A stretch of DNA of 64,000 bases. Source: Paenibacillus sp. FSL H8-0048. GTDB lineage: Bacteria; Bacillota; Bacilli; Paenibacillales; Paenibacillaceae. Location: the NCBI RefSeq assembly GCF_038002825.1, contig NZ_JBBODF010000001.1, positions 6,262,001-6,326,000 of the forward strand. The letters run 5' to 3'. The notes under the pieces were generated by a model. The model worked only from the letters and a program-made list of their open reading frames with translations, did no database searches and had not been told where the DNA came from. Shown here piece by piece: positions 26,323 to 35,863 of the stretch. Within the stretch, counting starts at the first letter, position 1, and each line of letters begins with the position of its first letter. Position numbers and translations under genes: made by a program.

Positions 26323-27351
26323 ATGAATGTTGAACTTTATGATTTCAATCTGCCGGAGGAGCTGATTGCCCAGACTCCGCTTGCCGACCGCAGTTCATCC
26401 AGACTGCTGCTGGTAGACAAGGAGAATGGACAACTGGACCACGGTCATTTCACGGATATACTGGGGCAGTTCCGCCCGGGAGATACGCTTGTACTTAATG
26501 ATACACGGGTTATTCCCGCCAGACTGTTCGGAGTCAAGGAAGATACCGGAGCCAAGGCAGAAGTCCTGCTGCTTAAGAATCTGGAGGGTGACCGCTGGGA
26601 AGCGCTGGTGAAGCCCGGCAAGAAGCTGAAGACCGGAGCGGTCATCGTCTTCAGCGAAGAGCTTCGTGCCGTGATTGAAGATGAGGCGGATATGGGCGGG
26701 CGGACACTCCGCTTCATCTATCAGGGGATTTTCCAGGAGATTCTGGACAGGCTCGGCTCCATGCCGCTCCCTCCCTATATCAAGGAAACCCTGGATGACC
26801 GTGAGCGGTATCAGACCGTGTATGCCCGGCATGAAGGCTCAGCGGCAGCACCGACAGCCGGATTGCATTTCACCACAGAGCTGCTGGAGCAGATTGCAGC
26901 CATCGGTGTGAATATCGTCTATATCACACTTCATGTCGGTCTGGGGACTTTCCGTCCAATGTCTGTTGAGACCGTGGAAGAGCATGTCATGCATGCCGAG
27001 TATTTCGAGCTGTCCCAGGCTGCGGCAGATGCGCTTAATGAAGCCAGAGCAAGGGGCGGAAGAATAATAGCTGTAGGCACAACCTCCTGCCGGACCCTGG
27101 AGACCGTAGGGAGACAATGCCAGGGCGGGCCGGTTGAGGCATGCAGCGGCTGGACGGATATTTTTATCTATCCGGGTTATGAATTCACTGTTGTTAACGC
27201 ACTGATCACCAATTTCCATCTGCCCAAGTCAACCTTGGTCATGCTGGTAAGCGCTTTGGCTGGCCGGGAGCTGATTCTCGCTGCGTATGAAGAAGCGATT
27301 AAGCGTCAGTACCGGTTCTTTAGCTTCGGCGATGCAATGTTCATTTATTAA
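26323..27351 (+). CDS. queA: S-adenosylmethionine:tRNA ribosyltransferase-isomerase QueA
   Basis: 342 residues. The family start (FNLPEELIAQTPLADR), LNDTRVIPARLFG, RYQTVYARHEGSAAAPTAGLHFT and the HVGLGTFRPM segment are all present. QueA transfers the ribosyl moiety of SAM to preQ1-modified tRNA, making epoxyqueuosine. It is 21 bases upstream of tgt, whose product inserts preQ1, so the two steps are co-expressed. Confidence 0.97.
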   Translation: MNVELYDFNLPEELIAQTPLADRSSSRLLLVDKENGQLDHGHFTDILGQFRPGDTLVLNDTRVIPARLFGVKEDTGAKAEVLLLKNLEGDRWEALVKPGKKLKTGAVIVFSEELRAVIEDEADMGGRTLRFIYQGIFQEILDRLGSMPLPPYIKETLDDRERYQTVYARHEGSAAAPTAGLHFTTELLEQIAAIGVNIVYITLHVGLGTFRPMSVETVEEHVMHAEYFELSQAAADALNEARARGGRIIAVGTTSCRTLETVGRQCQGGPVEACSGWTDIFIYPGYEFTVVNALITNFHLPKSTLVMLVSALAGRELILAAYEEAIKRQYRFFSFGDAMFIY

Positions 27352-27372
27352 GCAAGAGGAAGGGTTAAACTA

Positions 27373-28509
27373 ATGGCAGCCATCACTTACGAACACATTA
27401 AGACCTGTAAGCAATCCGGGGCACGGCTCGGAAGAGTCCACACCCCGCACGGAATTATTGAGACACCTACGTTCATGCCGGTCGGCACTCAGGCTACTGT
27501 CAAGACGATGAGTCCTGAAGAGCTTAAGCAGATGGAAGCGCAGATTATTCTGAGCAATACGTACCATCTGTTCCTTCGTCCGGGACATGAAATCATCGGC
27601 GAAGCGGGCGGCCTGCATAAGTTCATGAACTGGGACCGCCCGATCTTGACCGACAGCGGCGGCTTTCAGGTATTCTCCCTGAGCGATATGCGTAAGATCA
27701 CCGAGGAAGGGGTTCATTTCCGCTCCCATCTGAACGGGGACAAGAAGTTTCTGTCTCCCGAAGTCGCTATGGAGGTCCAGAATGCGCTCGGTTCCGATAT
27801 TATGATGGCCTTCGATGAATGCCCGCCTTATCCGGCAGAATATGAGTATGTGAAAAAATCGCTTGAACGCACCACCCGCTGGGCCGAACGCTGCCTCAAG
27901 AGCCATGCCCGTCCAAATGACCAGGGGCTGTTCGCCATCGTGCAGGGGGGCATGCATGAGGATCTCCGCCGCCAGAGTGCGGCTGATTTGACTTCCATGG
28001 ATTTCCCGGGGTATGCTATTGGGGGACTCAGCGTCGGAGAGTCCAAGCAGCTTATGTATGAAGTGCTGGATTACACGGTTCCGCTGCTGCCGCAAGGCAA
28101 ACCGCGCTATTTGATGGGCGTAGGTTCACCGGATGCGCTGCTGGAAGGGTCAATCCGCGGAATAGACATGTTCGACTGTGTTCTGCCTACCCGCATTGCC
28201 CGTAATGGAACAACGATGACCAGTCAGGGGAGACTCGTCGTGCGCAATGCGCAGTATGCCCGTGATTTCGGGCCGCTGGACCCGGAGTGTACCTGTTACA
28301 CCTGCCGGAACTATTCCCGTGCTTATCTGCGTCATCTGATCAAGGCCGACGAAACCTTCGGCTTGCGGCTGACAACGTACCATAACTTACACTTCCTGCT
28401 GGAATTGATGCGTAAAGTGCGTGAAGCCATCATGGAAGATCGGCTGCTTGATTTTCGCGATGAGTTTTTTGCACAATACGGATTATATGATAATCTAAAA
28501 GGCTTCTAG
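27373..28509 (+). CDS. tgt: tRNA-guanine transglycosylase
   Basis: 378 residues. The active-site DSGGFQVFSL, FDECPPYP, GIDMFDCVLPTR and the zinc site CTCYTCRNYSRAYLRHL are present. It exchanges guanine 34 for preQ1 in tRNAs for Asn, Asp, His and Tyr. Expressed with queA and yajC in the Bacillus-like order. Confidence 0.98.
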   Translation: MAAITYEHIKTCKQSGARLGRVHTPHGIIETPTFMPVGTQATVKTMSPEELKQMEAQIILSNTYHLFLRPGHEIIGEAGGLHKFMNWDRPILTDSGGFQVFSLSDMRKITEEGVHFRSHLNGDKKFLSPEVAMEVQNALGSDIMMAFDECPPYPAEYEYVKKSLERTTRWAERCLKSHARPNDQGLFAIVQGGMHEDLRRQSAADLTSMDFPGYAIGGLSVGESKQLMYEVLDYTVPLLPQGKPRYLMGVGSPDALLEGSIRGIDMFDCVLPTRIARNGTTMTSQGRLVVRNAQYARDFGPLDPECTCYTCRNYSRAYLRHLIKADETFGLRLTTYHNLHFLLELMRKVREAIMEDRLLDFRDEFFAQYGLYDNLKGF

Positions 28510-28554
28510 AGCGTACGGAGTGTTCATGTTTATTCTTGAAAGGGGGGAAATGAT

Positions 28555-28869
28555 ATGTCACAATTTTATATGGCAGCAGGTTCAGGCGGCGGAGGCAGTA
28601 TTCTGGGTCTAGTAGGTCCTTTTGTACTGATGTTTGTCGTGTTCTACTTCCTGCTGATTCGTCCGCAGCAGAAGAAGACCAAGGCACGCAACGGAATGCT
28701 CAAAGCGCTGAAGAAGGGCGATAAGGTAGTTACCATCGGCGGTCTGCACGGAACGATCATGGAGATTTCGGATGACATCGTTATTCTGCGGGTTAATGAT
28801 GTGACCCGATTGACGTTTGACCGGGGCTCGATCAGTCACGCGGTTGTGGAAGTAGAAGACAAGATGTAA
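28555..28869 (+). CDS. yajC: Preprotein translocase subunit YajC
   Basis: 104 residues preceded by AGGGGGG. One membrane helix (GPFVLMFVVFYFLLIRPQQKK, with the family RPQQKK motif) and a cytoplasmic beta domain with KKGDKVVTIGGLHGTI. YajC associates with SecDF, encoded 5 kb away, to assist protein export. Followed by a strong terminator. Confidence 0.96.
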   Translation: MSQFYMAAGSGGGGSILGLVGPFVLMFVVFYFLLIRPQQKKTKARNGMLKALKKGDKVVTIGGLHGTIMEISDDIVILRVNDVTRLTFDRGSISHAVVEVEDKM

Positions 28870-28891
28870 TAGTCTCTCTGCCAAATTACAT

Positions 28892-28932
28892 AAAAATCGG
28901 CGTTTCTCCTAGGAGAAAACGCCGATTTTTTT
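28892..28932. terminator. Strong terminator after yajC
   Basis: A hairpin of about 19 base pairs with AAAAATCGGCGTTT on one side and AAACGCCGATTTTT on the other, A and T tracts on both sides, so it can serve both yajC and the convergent PAP2 gene. Confidence 0.9.
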
Positions 28933-28957
28933 ATATAATGCTTATCAATTGCTGGCA

Positions 28958-29797
28958 CTACCGTGTATTCGTGACCCGGCCCCGCACTCTAAGGCCCTGT
29001 TCCCCGCTGCGCAGGGTAAGCTTGGCAAGCGGTACGGCGATAGCCGTGGACAGCACAGCCAGCAAAGTGCCGCCAATCATGTCGGTCAGCCAGTGAATGC
29101 CAAGATAGAAGATTCCAAACACGATAATAACAGCTGAGATTGTACTGATCACCATCCAGCGGCGGTTGCCGGAGCGGTAAGCGAGCAGGGCCATGGATAC
29201 GGAAATAGCGGTATGCAGGCTCGGGAAGCAGTTATTGAGACCGGATAGCGGCCGGTATTCCTGTTCAAACTTCGGGAAAACATCAAGCATGACAAACCGT
29301 ACCCCTGCAGGCGCATAGGACCATACCTCGTTAACCGGAAAGTACAGATAGAACGGAATAGCGATAGCATAGGTTAAAATAATGGTGTAGCAGGTCGCAT
29401 AGAGGATCACACGGTTTTTGTCCAGCAGATAGACCCCGAGCGAGGCCGCCAGCACGGCCTGCAGCATGAAGATATAGAAGAAGACAATTACCGGTGTCAG
29501 CCAGGGAGCGTAGAATAGCTCTTGAACCATCCGGACGAAATGCCCCTCCAGGCCGAAGATAAAGCCGGTGTAATCTGCGGTCAGCCGCATCTTCTCTTCG
29601 ATCTGCAGCTCATATTTATTCAGGGCAAGAATGCTGAACATTCCTATAATAATGAGTGTAAATTTATAGGACCGCAGCAGCTCTCTCCCGATTTCAACTA
29701 AGGCCATCAGCGGATTGCGCCCTGCGCCGATCCAGATTAGGATTACAACAATGGCTACGGTATACACAACTACAAGATTCATGGACTGGTACAGCAA
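28958..29797 (-). CDS. PAP2-family membrane phosphatase/phosphotransferase
   Basis: About 279 residues, five or six membrane helices. The phosphatase signature is present in the PAP2_3 form: PLSGLNNCFPSLHTA and, about 50 residues later, YLGIHWLTDMIGG with the catalytic His/Asp. Family members dephosphorylate lipid phosphates or transfer inositol phosphate groups. Start is uncertain: TTG 29797 lies 11 bases after AAGGAGG, ATG 29782 and GTG 29824 are alternatives. Convergent with yajC, divergent from nothing obvious upstream. Confidence 0.82.
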   Translation of the reverse strand: MLYQSMNLVVVYTVAIVVILIWIGAGRNPLMALVEIGRELLRSYKFTLIIIGMFSILALNKYELQIEEKMRLTADYTGFIFGLEGHFVRMVQELFYAPWLTPVIVFFYIFMLQAVLAASLGVYLLDKNRVILYATCYTIILTYAIAIPFYLYFPVNEVWSYAPAGVRFVMLDVFPKFEQEYRPLSGLNNCFPSLHTAISVSMALLAYRSGNRRWMVISTISAVIIVFGIFYLGIHWLTDMIGGTLLAVLSTAIAVPLAKLTLRSGEQGLRVRGRVTNTR

Positions 29798-29896
29798 AGC
29801 ATTCGAAGCCTCCTTGATAATCACTCTTATGAAGTCAGATATAGGTAGTGTACCATATTTTCAAGGGAAGGTTTCAAATTTCGAAAATTATATTAA

Positions 29897-30289
29897 TTAG
29901 GATTTTTGTAAATTAACTCCAAACATTCCTCCAAGTGCGCTGATGCCTGCAGCCGCCAGAACCCACAGGAAGTCCATTCCTCCCGGTGAACTGTCAAGCG
30001 CGAGAAATCCGATCAGGAGCACAGCCAGTCCGTATAACATGCCTGTGAGTCCTCCTTGGTACCAGCCTCTGCGGATGGCTCTGCTGCCTGCGGTGAGGCC
30101 TCCGAATGCGGCAGCGACGCCGTGTACAATGTAGGTGTACATCGTGAGGTCCTGTTCCTGCAGTCCGCTGCCCCAGAGCAGGAGGGAAAGGATGAACGCA
30201 CCCAGCATCATCCACAGGAACGAGCGGATTAAACCCGATAATACCGGACTAGATATTTTCCATGAGAATAGACGCCTGATCAGAGACAT
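29897..30289 (-). CDS. yrzE: TIGR04086-type membrane protein (YrzE-like)
   Basis: 130 residues from the ATG at 30289, with AGGGGG upstream. Four membrane helices with a Gly-rich character (HGVAAAFGGLTAGSRAIRRGWYQGGLTGMLYG is the family core). The gene lies near yajC and the DUF421 gene as yrzE does in Bacillus, but here on the opposite strand. Function is unknown. Confidence 0.75.
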   Translation of the reverse strand: MSLIRRLFSWKISSPVLSGLIRSFLWMMLGAFILSLLLWGSGLQEQDLTMYTYIVHGVAAAFGGLTAGSRAIRRGWYQGGLTGMLYGLAVLLIGFLALDSSPGGMDFLWVLAAAGISALGGMFGVNLQKS

Positions 30290-30490
30290 GGTAAAACCCC
30301 CTAAAAGTTTGTTAACCAAGATACTAATTATTGTATGGGGAGGCTTGCCCCAATAGTACAAGAATAGGCGGGATGACTTTTACCAGTAATTAAGCAGCAG
30401 CTTTCCGAATGTTCCCTAGGAGGTCAGGTCAGAATAGGGTTACATTAATCCGCCTATACGGTGGAGTAGCGGAAGGGGAGCGAAGAGAAT

Positions 30491-31300
30491 ATGTTCCAGC
30501 ATATTACGACCCATGTCTTTCTCACCGTGCTGATGTATATCTTCATTTTCCTGAGCATGCGCATCATGGGCAAACGCGAAATCGGCAAGCTGTCTGTATT
30601 TGACCTGACCATTTCCATCATGATTGCCGAGATCGCTGTCTTTGTAATTGAGGATATCGAGCGCCCCATCTATGATGGTGTCGTTCCTATGGCGACTCTG
30701 GTGCTGATTCAGGTTATCGTCGCACAGCTCAGTCTGAAAAGCCGGAAGCTGCGCTTATTGGTGGATGGCAGACCCAGCATCCTGATTTCGGACGGGAAGA
30801 TTCACCGGGGCGAAATGCGCAGGCAGCGGTATAACATTGATGATCTGCTATTGCAGCTCCGCGGGCAGAATATTGTCAGTCCCGCTGATGTGGAGTTCGC
30901 GATCCTGGAGACAAGCGGGCAGTTAACGGTGATTGAGAAGAATGCCAATGTCACCTCATCCAATCAGTCGGGCAACAGCAGCTCCGGCGCAGAGCGGAAG
31001 GAGAAGAACGGCGATAACCAGAAGGACTCCGGCGATGCTGAATCATCCGGCGGTGACTCTGCTTCTGTGAAGCTGCCGAAGCATAAGATCCGTTATGAAG
31101 GTCTGCCGATTCCGCTGATTATGGACGGGAAGGTGCAGGACGGCAATCTGGAGATGATCGGGAAGAACCGTTTCTGGCTTAGAACCCAGATCCGGCAGAA
31201 GGGTGTCTCTGATTTCCGGGATGTGTTCCTGTGCTCTGTGGATCATAAGGGGGAGCTCTATATTGCCCCGATTAGTCCCCATAAGGGGAAGCAGACCTAA
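30491..31300 (+). CDS. DUF421 membrane protein (YrbG/YetF-like)
   Basis: 269 residues. Three N-terminal membrane helices (residues about 5-80, with MRIMGKREIGKLSVFDL) and the two-part DUF421 cytoplasmic domain: KLRLLVDGRPSILISDGKI...LRGQNI and the later IPLIMDGKVQDGNLEMIGK. Between them lies a low-complexity insertion of Ser/Gly/Glu/Lys (about residues 150-195) not typical of the shorter relatives. Homologues act in spore germination or cation/stress phenotypes, but the biochemical role is not known. Convergent with spoVB and overlapping its end by four bases. Confidence 0.85.
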   Translation: MFQHITTHVFLTVLMYIFIFLSMRIMGKREIGKLSVFDLTISIMIAEIAVFVIEDIERPIYDGVVPMATLVLIQVIVAQLSLKSRKLRLLVDGRPSILISDGKIHRGEMRRQRYNIDDLLLQLRGQNIVSPADVEFAILETSGQLTVIEKNANVTSSNQSGNSSSGAERKEKNGDNQKDSGDAESSGGDSASVKLPKHKIRYEGLPIPLIMDGKVQDGNLEMIGKNRFWLRTQIRQKGVSDFRDVFLCSVDHKGELYIAPISPHKGKQT

Positions 31301-32898
31301 CTGCGCCAGCGTCTAAAAAAGGGCACCCGTTCCAGGTCACGCCTGGAGATCAGCCCGGATAACAGGCAGATGCTTAGATAGATGGCCATGCCACAAGTAC
31401 CAGCGGCCAGAAATTGTATCCACTGCGACTGTGAGATCGGAACAGATGTATAGACATATGACATCCCGGCGGCCATGATGACCGTAGCGGCCAGGATTTT
31501 GAGCGGGTCCGACCAGCGTAAGGACATGGCGGTCAGCTTGACCACACTGTAGCCGTGCAGAAGCGTGACAAGCAGGCTGTTAACCATAATGGCGATGATG
31601 GCGCCCAGAATGCCGTATTCGGGACGGGAGGCCAGCAGGAGAATCAGCAGGATTTTGACAACGGCGCCTATCAGTGTATTAATCAGAGCCTTGCCCGGCC
31701 GGTCCATGGCCTGGAGGGCTGCCTGCAATGGAGCCTGTACGTAGAGAAACACAGCGAACGGGGCCATCATTCTAAGCATAGGTGCCGTATCCGCCGCATT
31801 GCCGTACATTAGTGTACAGAGCGGTACGGCAAGAATATACATAACGGCAGCAAACGGGGCACCGGTCACCATGGCGAGCCGCAGCGCCTGGTGCATTCTT
31901 TTATGAATCGTGGGGAGGTCGTTGCGGGCGGCGGCCTCGGATAAGGAAGGGACGAGGGAGACGGCCAGCGAGGAGCTAAGCACACCTGGCAACAGCAGCA
32001 GCGGAATCACCATTCCCTGCAGGGAACCATATTGTGCAGTTGCGGCGGCGGCCGCGATTCCGGCAAGCGCGAGGCTACGCACGGTAATAATGGATTCCAG
32101 AAGGTAAGAGAATGAGCCGATCAGCCGTCCGGCGGTTACCGGCACAGAAATACCGATCAGACGTTTTAAGACAGGTGTGGTTGTCTGTCCGGGCTCGCTT
32201 CCGGCACCGCCTTGTATATTCTGAGCAGTTACATCCACGGAAGGCGGGGGTTCGGACCTGTCTTTTTTGTCGTTAAAATAATATTGTCCCAGCAGGGCCA
32301 GCATTCCGGCGATCTCCCCCACAGTCACGCCAAGCATGGCACCTGCAGCGGCAAAGGCGATGCCCTTCGGCAGCAGCATCCAGGAGAACCACAGCATGAA
32401 GAAGATCCGGATGACCGATTCCAGCACGGAGGAGAAGGCCGAGGGAATCATGTTCTGCCTGCCTTGAAAGTATCCCCGGTAGATGGATGAGACGGCGACG
32501 ATGGCGATCATGGGGGTCATGCTGACGAAGGTGTAGTAGACACGCTGGTCCGTCAGAAGAACGCTGGATACCCAGGAGGCGCTGAACAGGGCGACGAAGG
32601 TGAACACAATGCCCAGCGATAAGCTGAGGGCAAGGCCGGCTTGCAGAATTTTGCGGGACTGCTCCGGGCGGTTCTCCCCTTCGGCTTCCGCTACCAGCTT
32701 AGCAATAGCCAGCGGGATTCCTCCTGTAATTACCGTAATAAGGACAATAAAAAACGGGTATCCGAGCTGGTACAGACCCACCCCCTCAGCGCCGATGATC
32801 CGGGGCAGGGCAATCCGGGGAATGAAGCCAAGCATCCGGTTAATGATACCGGCGAGCAGCAGGATGATCGTTCCTTGTATAAAGGTCTGTTTTCTCAC
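31297..32898 (-). CDS. spoVB: Stage V sporulation protein B-like flippase
   Basis: 533 residues from the GTG at 32898 (AGAAGGAG upstream), close to the 518 of Bacillus SpoVB; a longer open frame to 33177 lacks a start signal. Fourteen hydrophobic segments of the MOP/PST superfamily with GTIILLLAGIINRMLGFIPRIALPRIIGAEGVGLYQLGYP at the start. It is expected to move lipid-linked peptidoglycan precursor for spore cortex synthesis. Position between the DUF421 gene and comN is conserved. Confidence 0.92.
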   Translation of the reverse strand: MRKQTFIQGTIILLLAGIINRMLGFIPRIALPRIIGAEGVGLYQLGYPFFIVLITVITGGIPLAIAKLVAEAEGENRPEQSRKILQAGLALSLSLGIVFTFVALFSASWVSSVLLTDQRVYYTFVSMTPMIAIVAVSSIYRGYFQGRQNMIPSAFSSVLESVIRIFFMLWFSWMLLPKGIAFAAAGAMLGVTVGEIAGMLALLGQYYFNDKKDRSEPPPSVDVTAQNIQGGAGSEPGQTTTPVLKRLIGISVPVTAGRLIGSFSYLLESIITVRSLALAGIAAAAATAQYGSLQGMVIPLLLLPGVLSSSLAVSLVPSLSEAAARNDLPTIHKRMHQALRLAMVTGAPFAAVMYILAVPLCTLMYGNAADTAPMLRMMAPFAVFLYVQAPLQAALQAMDRPGKALINTLIGAVVKILLILLLASRPEYGILGAIIAIMVNSLLVTLLHGYSVVKLTAMSLRWSDPLKILAATVIMAAGMSYVYTSVPISQSQWIQFLAAGTCGMAIYLSICLLSGLISRRDLERVPFFRRWRS

Positions 32899-33112
32899 AG
32901 GGCACTCCTTCTTCCTACATATGAGATGAAACTGCAGGTGAATTACCGCAATTATCAAGCCAGGCTTGTATAAGGATATGCCGGTACCGGTGCGCTGCAT
33001 GACAAGCATTCTATAGACAAGTTTTTTGGCCGAAAGCAGGAAAGTATGAGCGCAAGGTCGAATACGTACCACTGAGCATACGTAATTGAGGAATCTTTGG
33101 AGGTGCCTGCAC

Positions 33113-33364
33113 GTGGAATCGGAACAATGGACATATGACGAGCTTAGTGAAGAGATCGAAGCCATGTGCATCAGCAAAGCGGAGGAATTCCGGCTCCTCG
33201 GCTATGAATATGTGACCGGTAAGGATATTTGGGATTGCATCAGCCGCAACTATGCCAAGGAGGGAAGACCTCCCCTGCACAGGCTGGTCAATGACATCTA
33301 CTCGCTTAAGTCAGGCAGTTATATGACTTATCTGACCTTGGCGGCCTACCGGGGATTGAATTAA
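33113..33364 (+). CDS. comN: ComN-like post-transcriptional regulator
   Basis: 83 residues from the GTG at 33113, with GGAGGT at 33099-33104 eight bases upstream. The short family signature is present (TYDELSEEIEAMCISKAEEFRLLGYEYVTGKDIWDCI and a LHRLVNDIYSLKSGSYMTYL tail). Bacillus ComN controls comE mRNA and localises to septa and poles with DivIVA. Divergent from spoVB as in Bacillus. Confidence 0.85.
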   Translation: MESEQWTYDELSEEIEAMCISKAEEFRLLGYEYVTGKDIWDCISRNYAKEGRPPLHRLVNDIYSLKSGSYMTYLTLAAYRGLN

Positions 33365-33530
33365 CGGGGGGATTTGCCAAAAGGAACGATTTTCTTTTGC
33401 AAACGGGTACGGGAAGCAGTAAAGTAAGTAAAGAGTGTTCAGACTTGTCCTATCAAACGGAGGTATCCTCGCTGTGCAGCAGAACCTGCCGTTTCTTTGT
33501 GTGAATCAAGACACCGTCATTCCTCCTGAA

Positions 33531-33559
33531 TTGACGGTCATTTCGCACGTAGCTATAAT
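33531..33559 (+). promoter_or_regulatory. secDF promoter
   Basis: TTGACG (33531-33536), 17 bases, TATAAT (33554-33559), 39 bases before the secD start. The -35 hexamer is part of an inverted repeat, ACCGTCA (33513-33519) and TGACGGT (33532-33538), that could be an operator. Confidence 0.75.
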
Positions 33560-33597
33560 AGGAATATTGATGTAATGAAAGGGGAACTAGCTAGAGC

Positions 33598-34851
33598 ATG
33601 AAGAGAATGTTGAGCTTTATCATTACCGTGGTCGTTCTAACAGGCGTCATGGTATTTACTACTCCCGGGCTGCTGGACAGAGTCCGTCTGGGTCTTGACC
33701 TCAAGGGCGGATTCGAAATTCTGTACCACGCAGAGCCAATGGATACGGGAGGAACTCTGACCCGCGCTTCGCTGCAGAAGACTGCTGAGAGTCTCGAGAA
33801 GCGGGCGAATGCACTCGGAACCAGCGAGCCTGAGGTGACCACCGAAGGAACGGACCGCATCCGTCTGAAGATCGCAGGTGTTACCGACGAAGCAGAGGTC
33901 CGCAAGAAAATGAAAGAACCCGCAGTTCTCACCTTCCGCAGTGCCAAGGAAGGGGATGCTCCCGGAGTATTCAGTAAGATTGAGCTTGTAGGCAGTGACT
34001 TCGTGGAAGGTGCGGCAGAGGTTCAACGCGATCAGCTCAACCGTCCCGAAATCAGCATCTCCATCAAAGACAAGAAGAAATTCGCAGAGATTACTGAGCG
34101 TCTGCTGGGTAAGGAACTTGCCATCTACCTGGATGAGAACCTGTTATCTGCGCCTCCAACGGTACGAGCTGTCCTGACCGATGGTAAGGCTTCGATCTCC
34201 GGGGGATATACCCTGGATGAAGCCCGTGAGATTGCCGATACGATCAACCTCGGTGCTTTGCCGCTGAAGCTGACAGAGAAATATTCCCAGAGCGTAGGGG
34301 CTACACTGGGTAAGCAATCTTTGGATGAGACCGTCAGAGCCGGTATTGTCGGTTCTGTGATTATTTTGATCTTCATGCTGCTTATGTACCGTCTTCCGGG
34401 CGTACTGGCCAGCTTCGCGCTGATCCTGCACACCTGGCTGCTGATTCTGGTATTTGTCCTGGCGGACTTTACGCTGACACTTCCCGGGATCGCCGCGTTC
34501 ATTCTCGGTATAGGGATGGCCGTCGACGCCAATATCATTACCAATGAACGGATCAGGGAAGAAATGCGCAGCGGTAAGGGCATTATGTCTTCCGTCAAAG
34601 CAGGGAACAAGACCTCCTTCCGTACAGTTATGGATGCGAATGTAACCACTATTATCGTAGCGGCTGTCATGTTCGCCTTCGGTACTGGTGCGGTCAAAGG
34701 CTTCGCGCTGATTCTGATCGTGGAAATTGTACTTAGTATCGTAACAAACCTTTATTTTGCCCACTGGCTGCTGACAGTGCTGGTTAAAGCCGGCGCACTC
34801 AACAAGCCGAAGCAATTTGGGGTAAAGGAGAGTGACATCAGTGCGCTTTAA
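33598..34851 (+). CDS. secD: Protein translocase subunit SecD
   Basis: 417 residues, AAAGGGGA upstream. One N-terminal membrane helix, the VRLGLDLKGGFEI signature, a periplasmic-type domain (P1) shorter than in Gram-negatives, and five further helices with GIGMAVDANIITNERIREE, which carries the proton-relay Asp region. With SecF it uses the proton gradient to help release exported proteins. Bacillus subtilis has a fused SecDF; here secD and secF are separate and overlap by 11 bases. Confidence 0.97.
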   Translation: MKRMLSFIITVVVLTGVMVFTTPGLLDRVRLGLDLKGGFEILYHAEPMDTGGTLTRASLQKTAESLEKRANALGTSEPEVTTEGTDRIRLKIAGVTDEAEVRKKMKEPAVLTFRSAKEGDAPGVFSKIELVGSDFVEGAAEVQRDQLNRPEISISIKDKKKFAEITERLLGKELAIYLDENLLSAPPTVRAVLTDGKASISGGYTLDEAREIADTINLGALPLKLTEKYSQSVGATLGKQSLDETVRAGIVGSVIILIFMLLMYRLPGVLASFALILHTWLLILVFVLADFTLTLPGIAAFILGIGMAVDANIITNERIREEMRSGKGIMSSVKAGNKTSFRTVMDANVTTIIVAAVMFAFGTGAVKGFALILIVEIVLSIVTNLYFAHWLLTVLVKAGALNKPKQFGVKESDISAL

Positions 34852-35740
34852 GAAAGAGCTTGATTTCGTACATTTAAGTAAATTCTTCTATATCTTCTCG
34901 ATTGCCCTTACTGTAGCGGGTCTGGTCTTTCTGGCAACCTTCGGCCTGAACTACAGCGTTGACTTCAAGGCCGGGTCCAATGTAGACGTAGCGCTCTCGA
35001 AGAGTGTTACGCTGGCTGAGCTTCAGCCAGCCTTAAAGGATGCGGGCATCGAGCATGAACCCACCATTACCGTCGGCGACAAGCGCGTCAACATCCGCTA
35101 TGATCAAGAGCTGAGTGATGCACAAAGTGAGACCCTCAAGAAGTCAATCAACAAGATTGATGACAAGGCGTCTTTTGAAATCAATACCGTAGATACCGAG
35201 ATGGCTAAGGAGCTGGCCCGTAATGCGATCTATTCCGTGCTGCTCTCCAGTATCGGGATTATCATCTATGTAAGTATCCGTTTTGAATGGCGTTTTGCGC
35301 TGGCGTCCATTGTGGCACTGCTTCATGACGCATTCATGGTAGTGGCGGTCTTCTCGATCTTCCGTCTGGAGGTTGATATTACCTTCATTGTCGCGGTGCT
35401 GACCATTATCGGTTACTCGATTAATGATACGATCGTTATCTTTGACCGGATACGCGAGAATCTGCGCTTCGGCAAGCAGAAGTCGTATGAGGACTTGAAG
35501 CACCTGGTTAACAAAAGTGTAATGCAGACACTCATGCGTTCTCTTTATACAGCCTTCACCGTATTTATTGCTGCATTCTTCCTGCTGATTATGGGCGGGG
35601 AGTCGATCCGCATGTTCTCGCTGGCCATGGTTATCGGTCTGCTCTTCGGAGCATATTCATCGATCTTCATTGCAAGTCCGCTCTGGCTGCTCCTGAAAAA
35701 GAATCAGAAGCCTGCGGCGAAGACCCCGGCCAAAGCCTAA
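34841..35740 (+). CDS. secF: Protein translocase subunit SecF
   Basis: 299 residues from the GTG at 34841, ten bases after AAAGGAG; an earlier GTG at 34832 is only one base from it. The family motifs are NYSVDFKAGSN near the N-terminus and GYSINDTIVIFDRIRENLR in the fourth helix. It forms the complex with SecD. A terminator follows 16 bases after the stop. Confidence 0.96.
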   Translation: MRFKKELDFVHLSKFFYIFSIALTVAGLVFLATFGLNYSVDFKAGSNVDVALSKSVTLAELQPALKDAGIEHEPTITVGDKRVNIRYDQELSDAQSETLKKSINKIDDKASFEINTVDTEMAKELARNAIYSVLLSSIGIIIYVSIRFEWRFALASIVALLHDAFMVVAVFSIFRLEVDITFIVAVLTIIGYSINDTIVIFDRIRENLRFGKQKSYEDLKHLVNKSVMQTLMRSLYTAFTVFIAAFFLLIMGGESIRMFSLAMVIGLLFGAYSSIFIASPLWLLLKKNQKPAAKTPAKA

Positions 35741-35756
35741 TAACCGGTTATTCTGT

Positions 35757-35786
35757 AAAAGCCGCGTCTGTAGCGACGCGGCTTTT
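35757..35786 (+). terminator. secDF terminator
   Basis: AAAAGCCGCGTC and GACGCGGCTTTT, a perfect 12-base stem with a six-base loop. Confidence 0.9.
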
Positions 35787-35863
35787 CGGAATCTTCGGGT
35801 CAGGGCGTCTTGCTTGATTTCATCATCATGAGTTTACTTGCTAGTGGTAAGGAGGGCCTCGTT

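Noticed and set aside
33473..33577. 34-codon GTG frame after an ACGGAGGT before secD
   Set aside because: It covers the secDF promoter and has no recognisable product; the ribosome-like site is probably chance.
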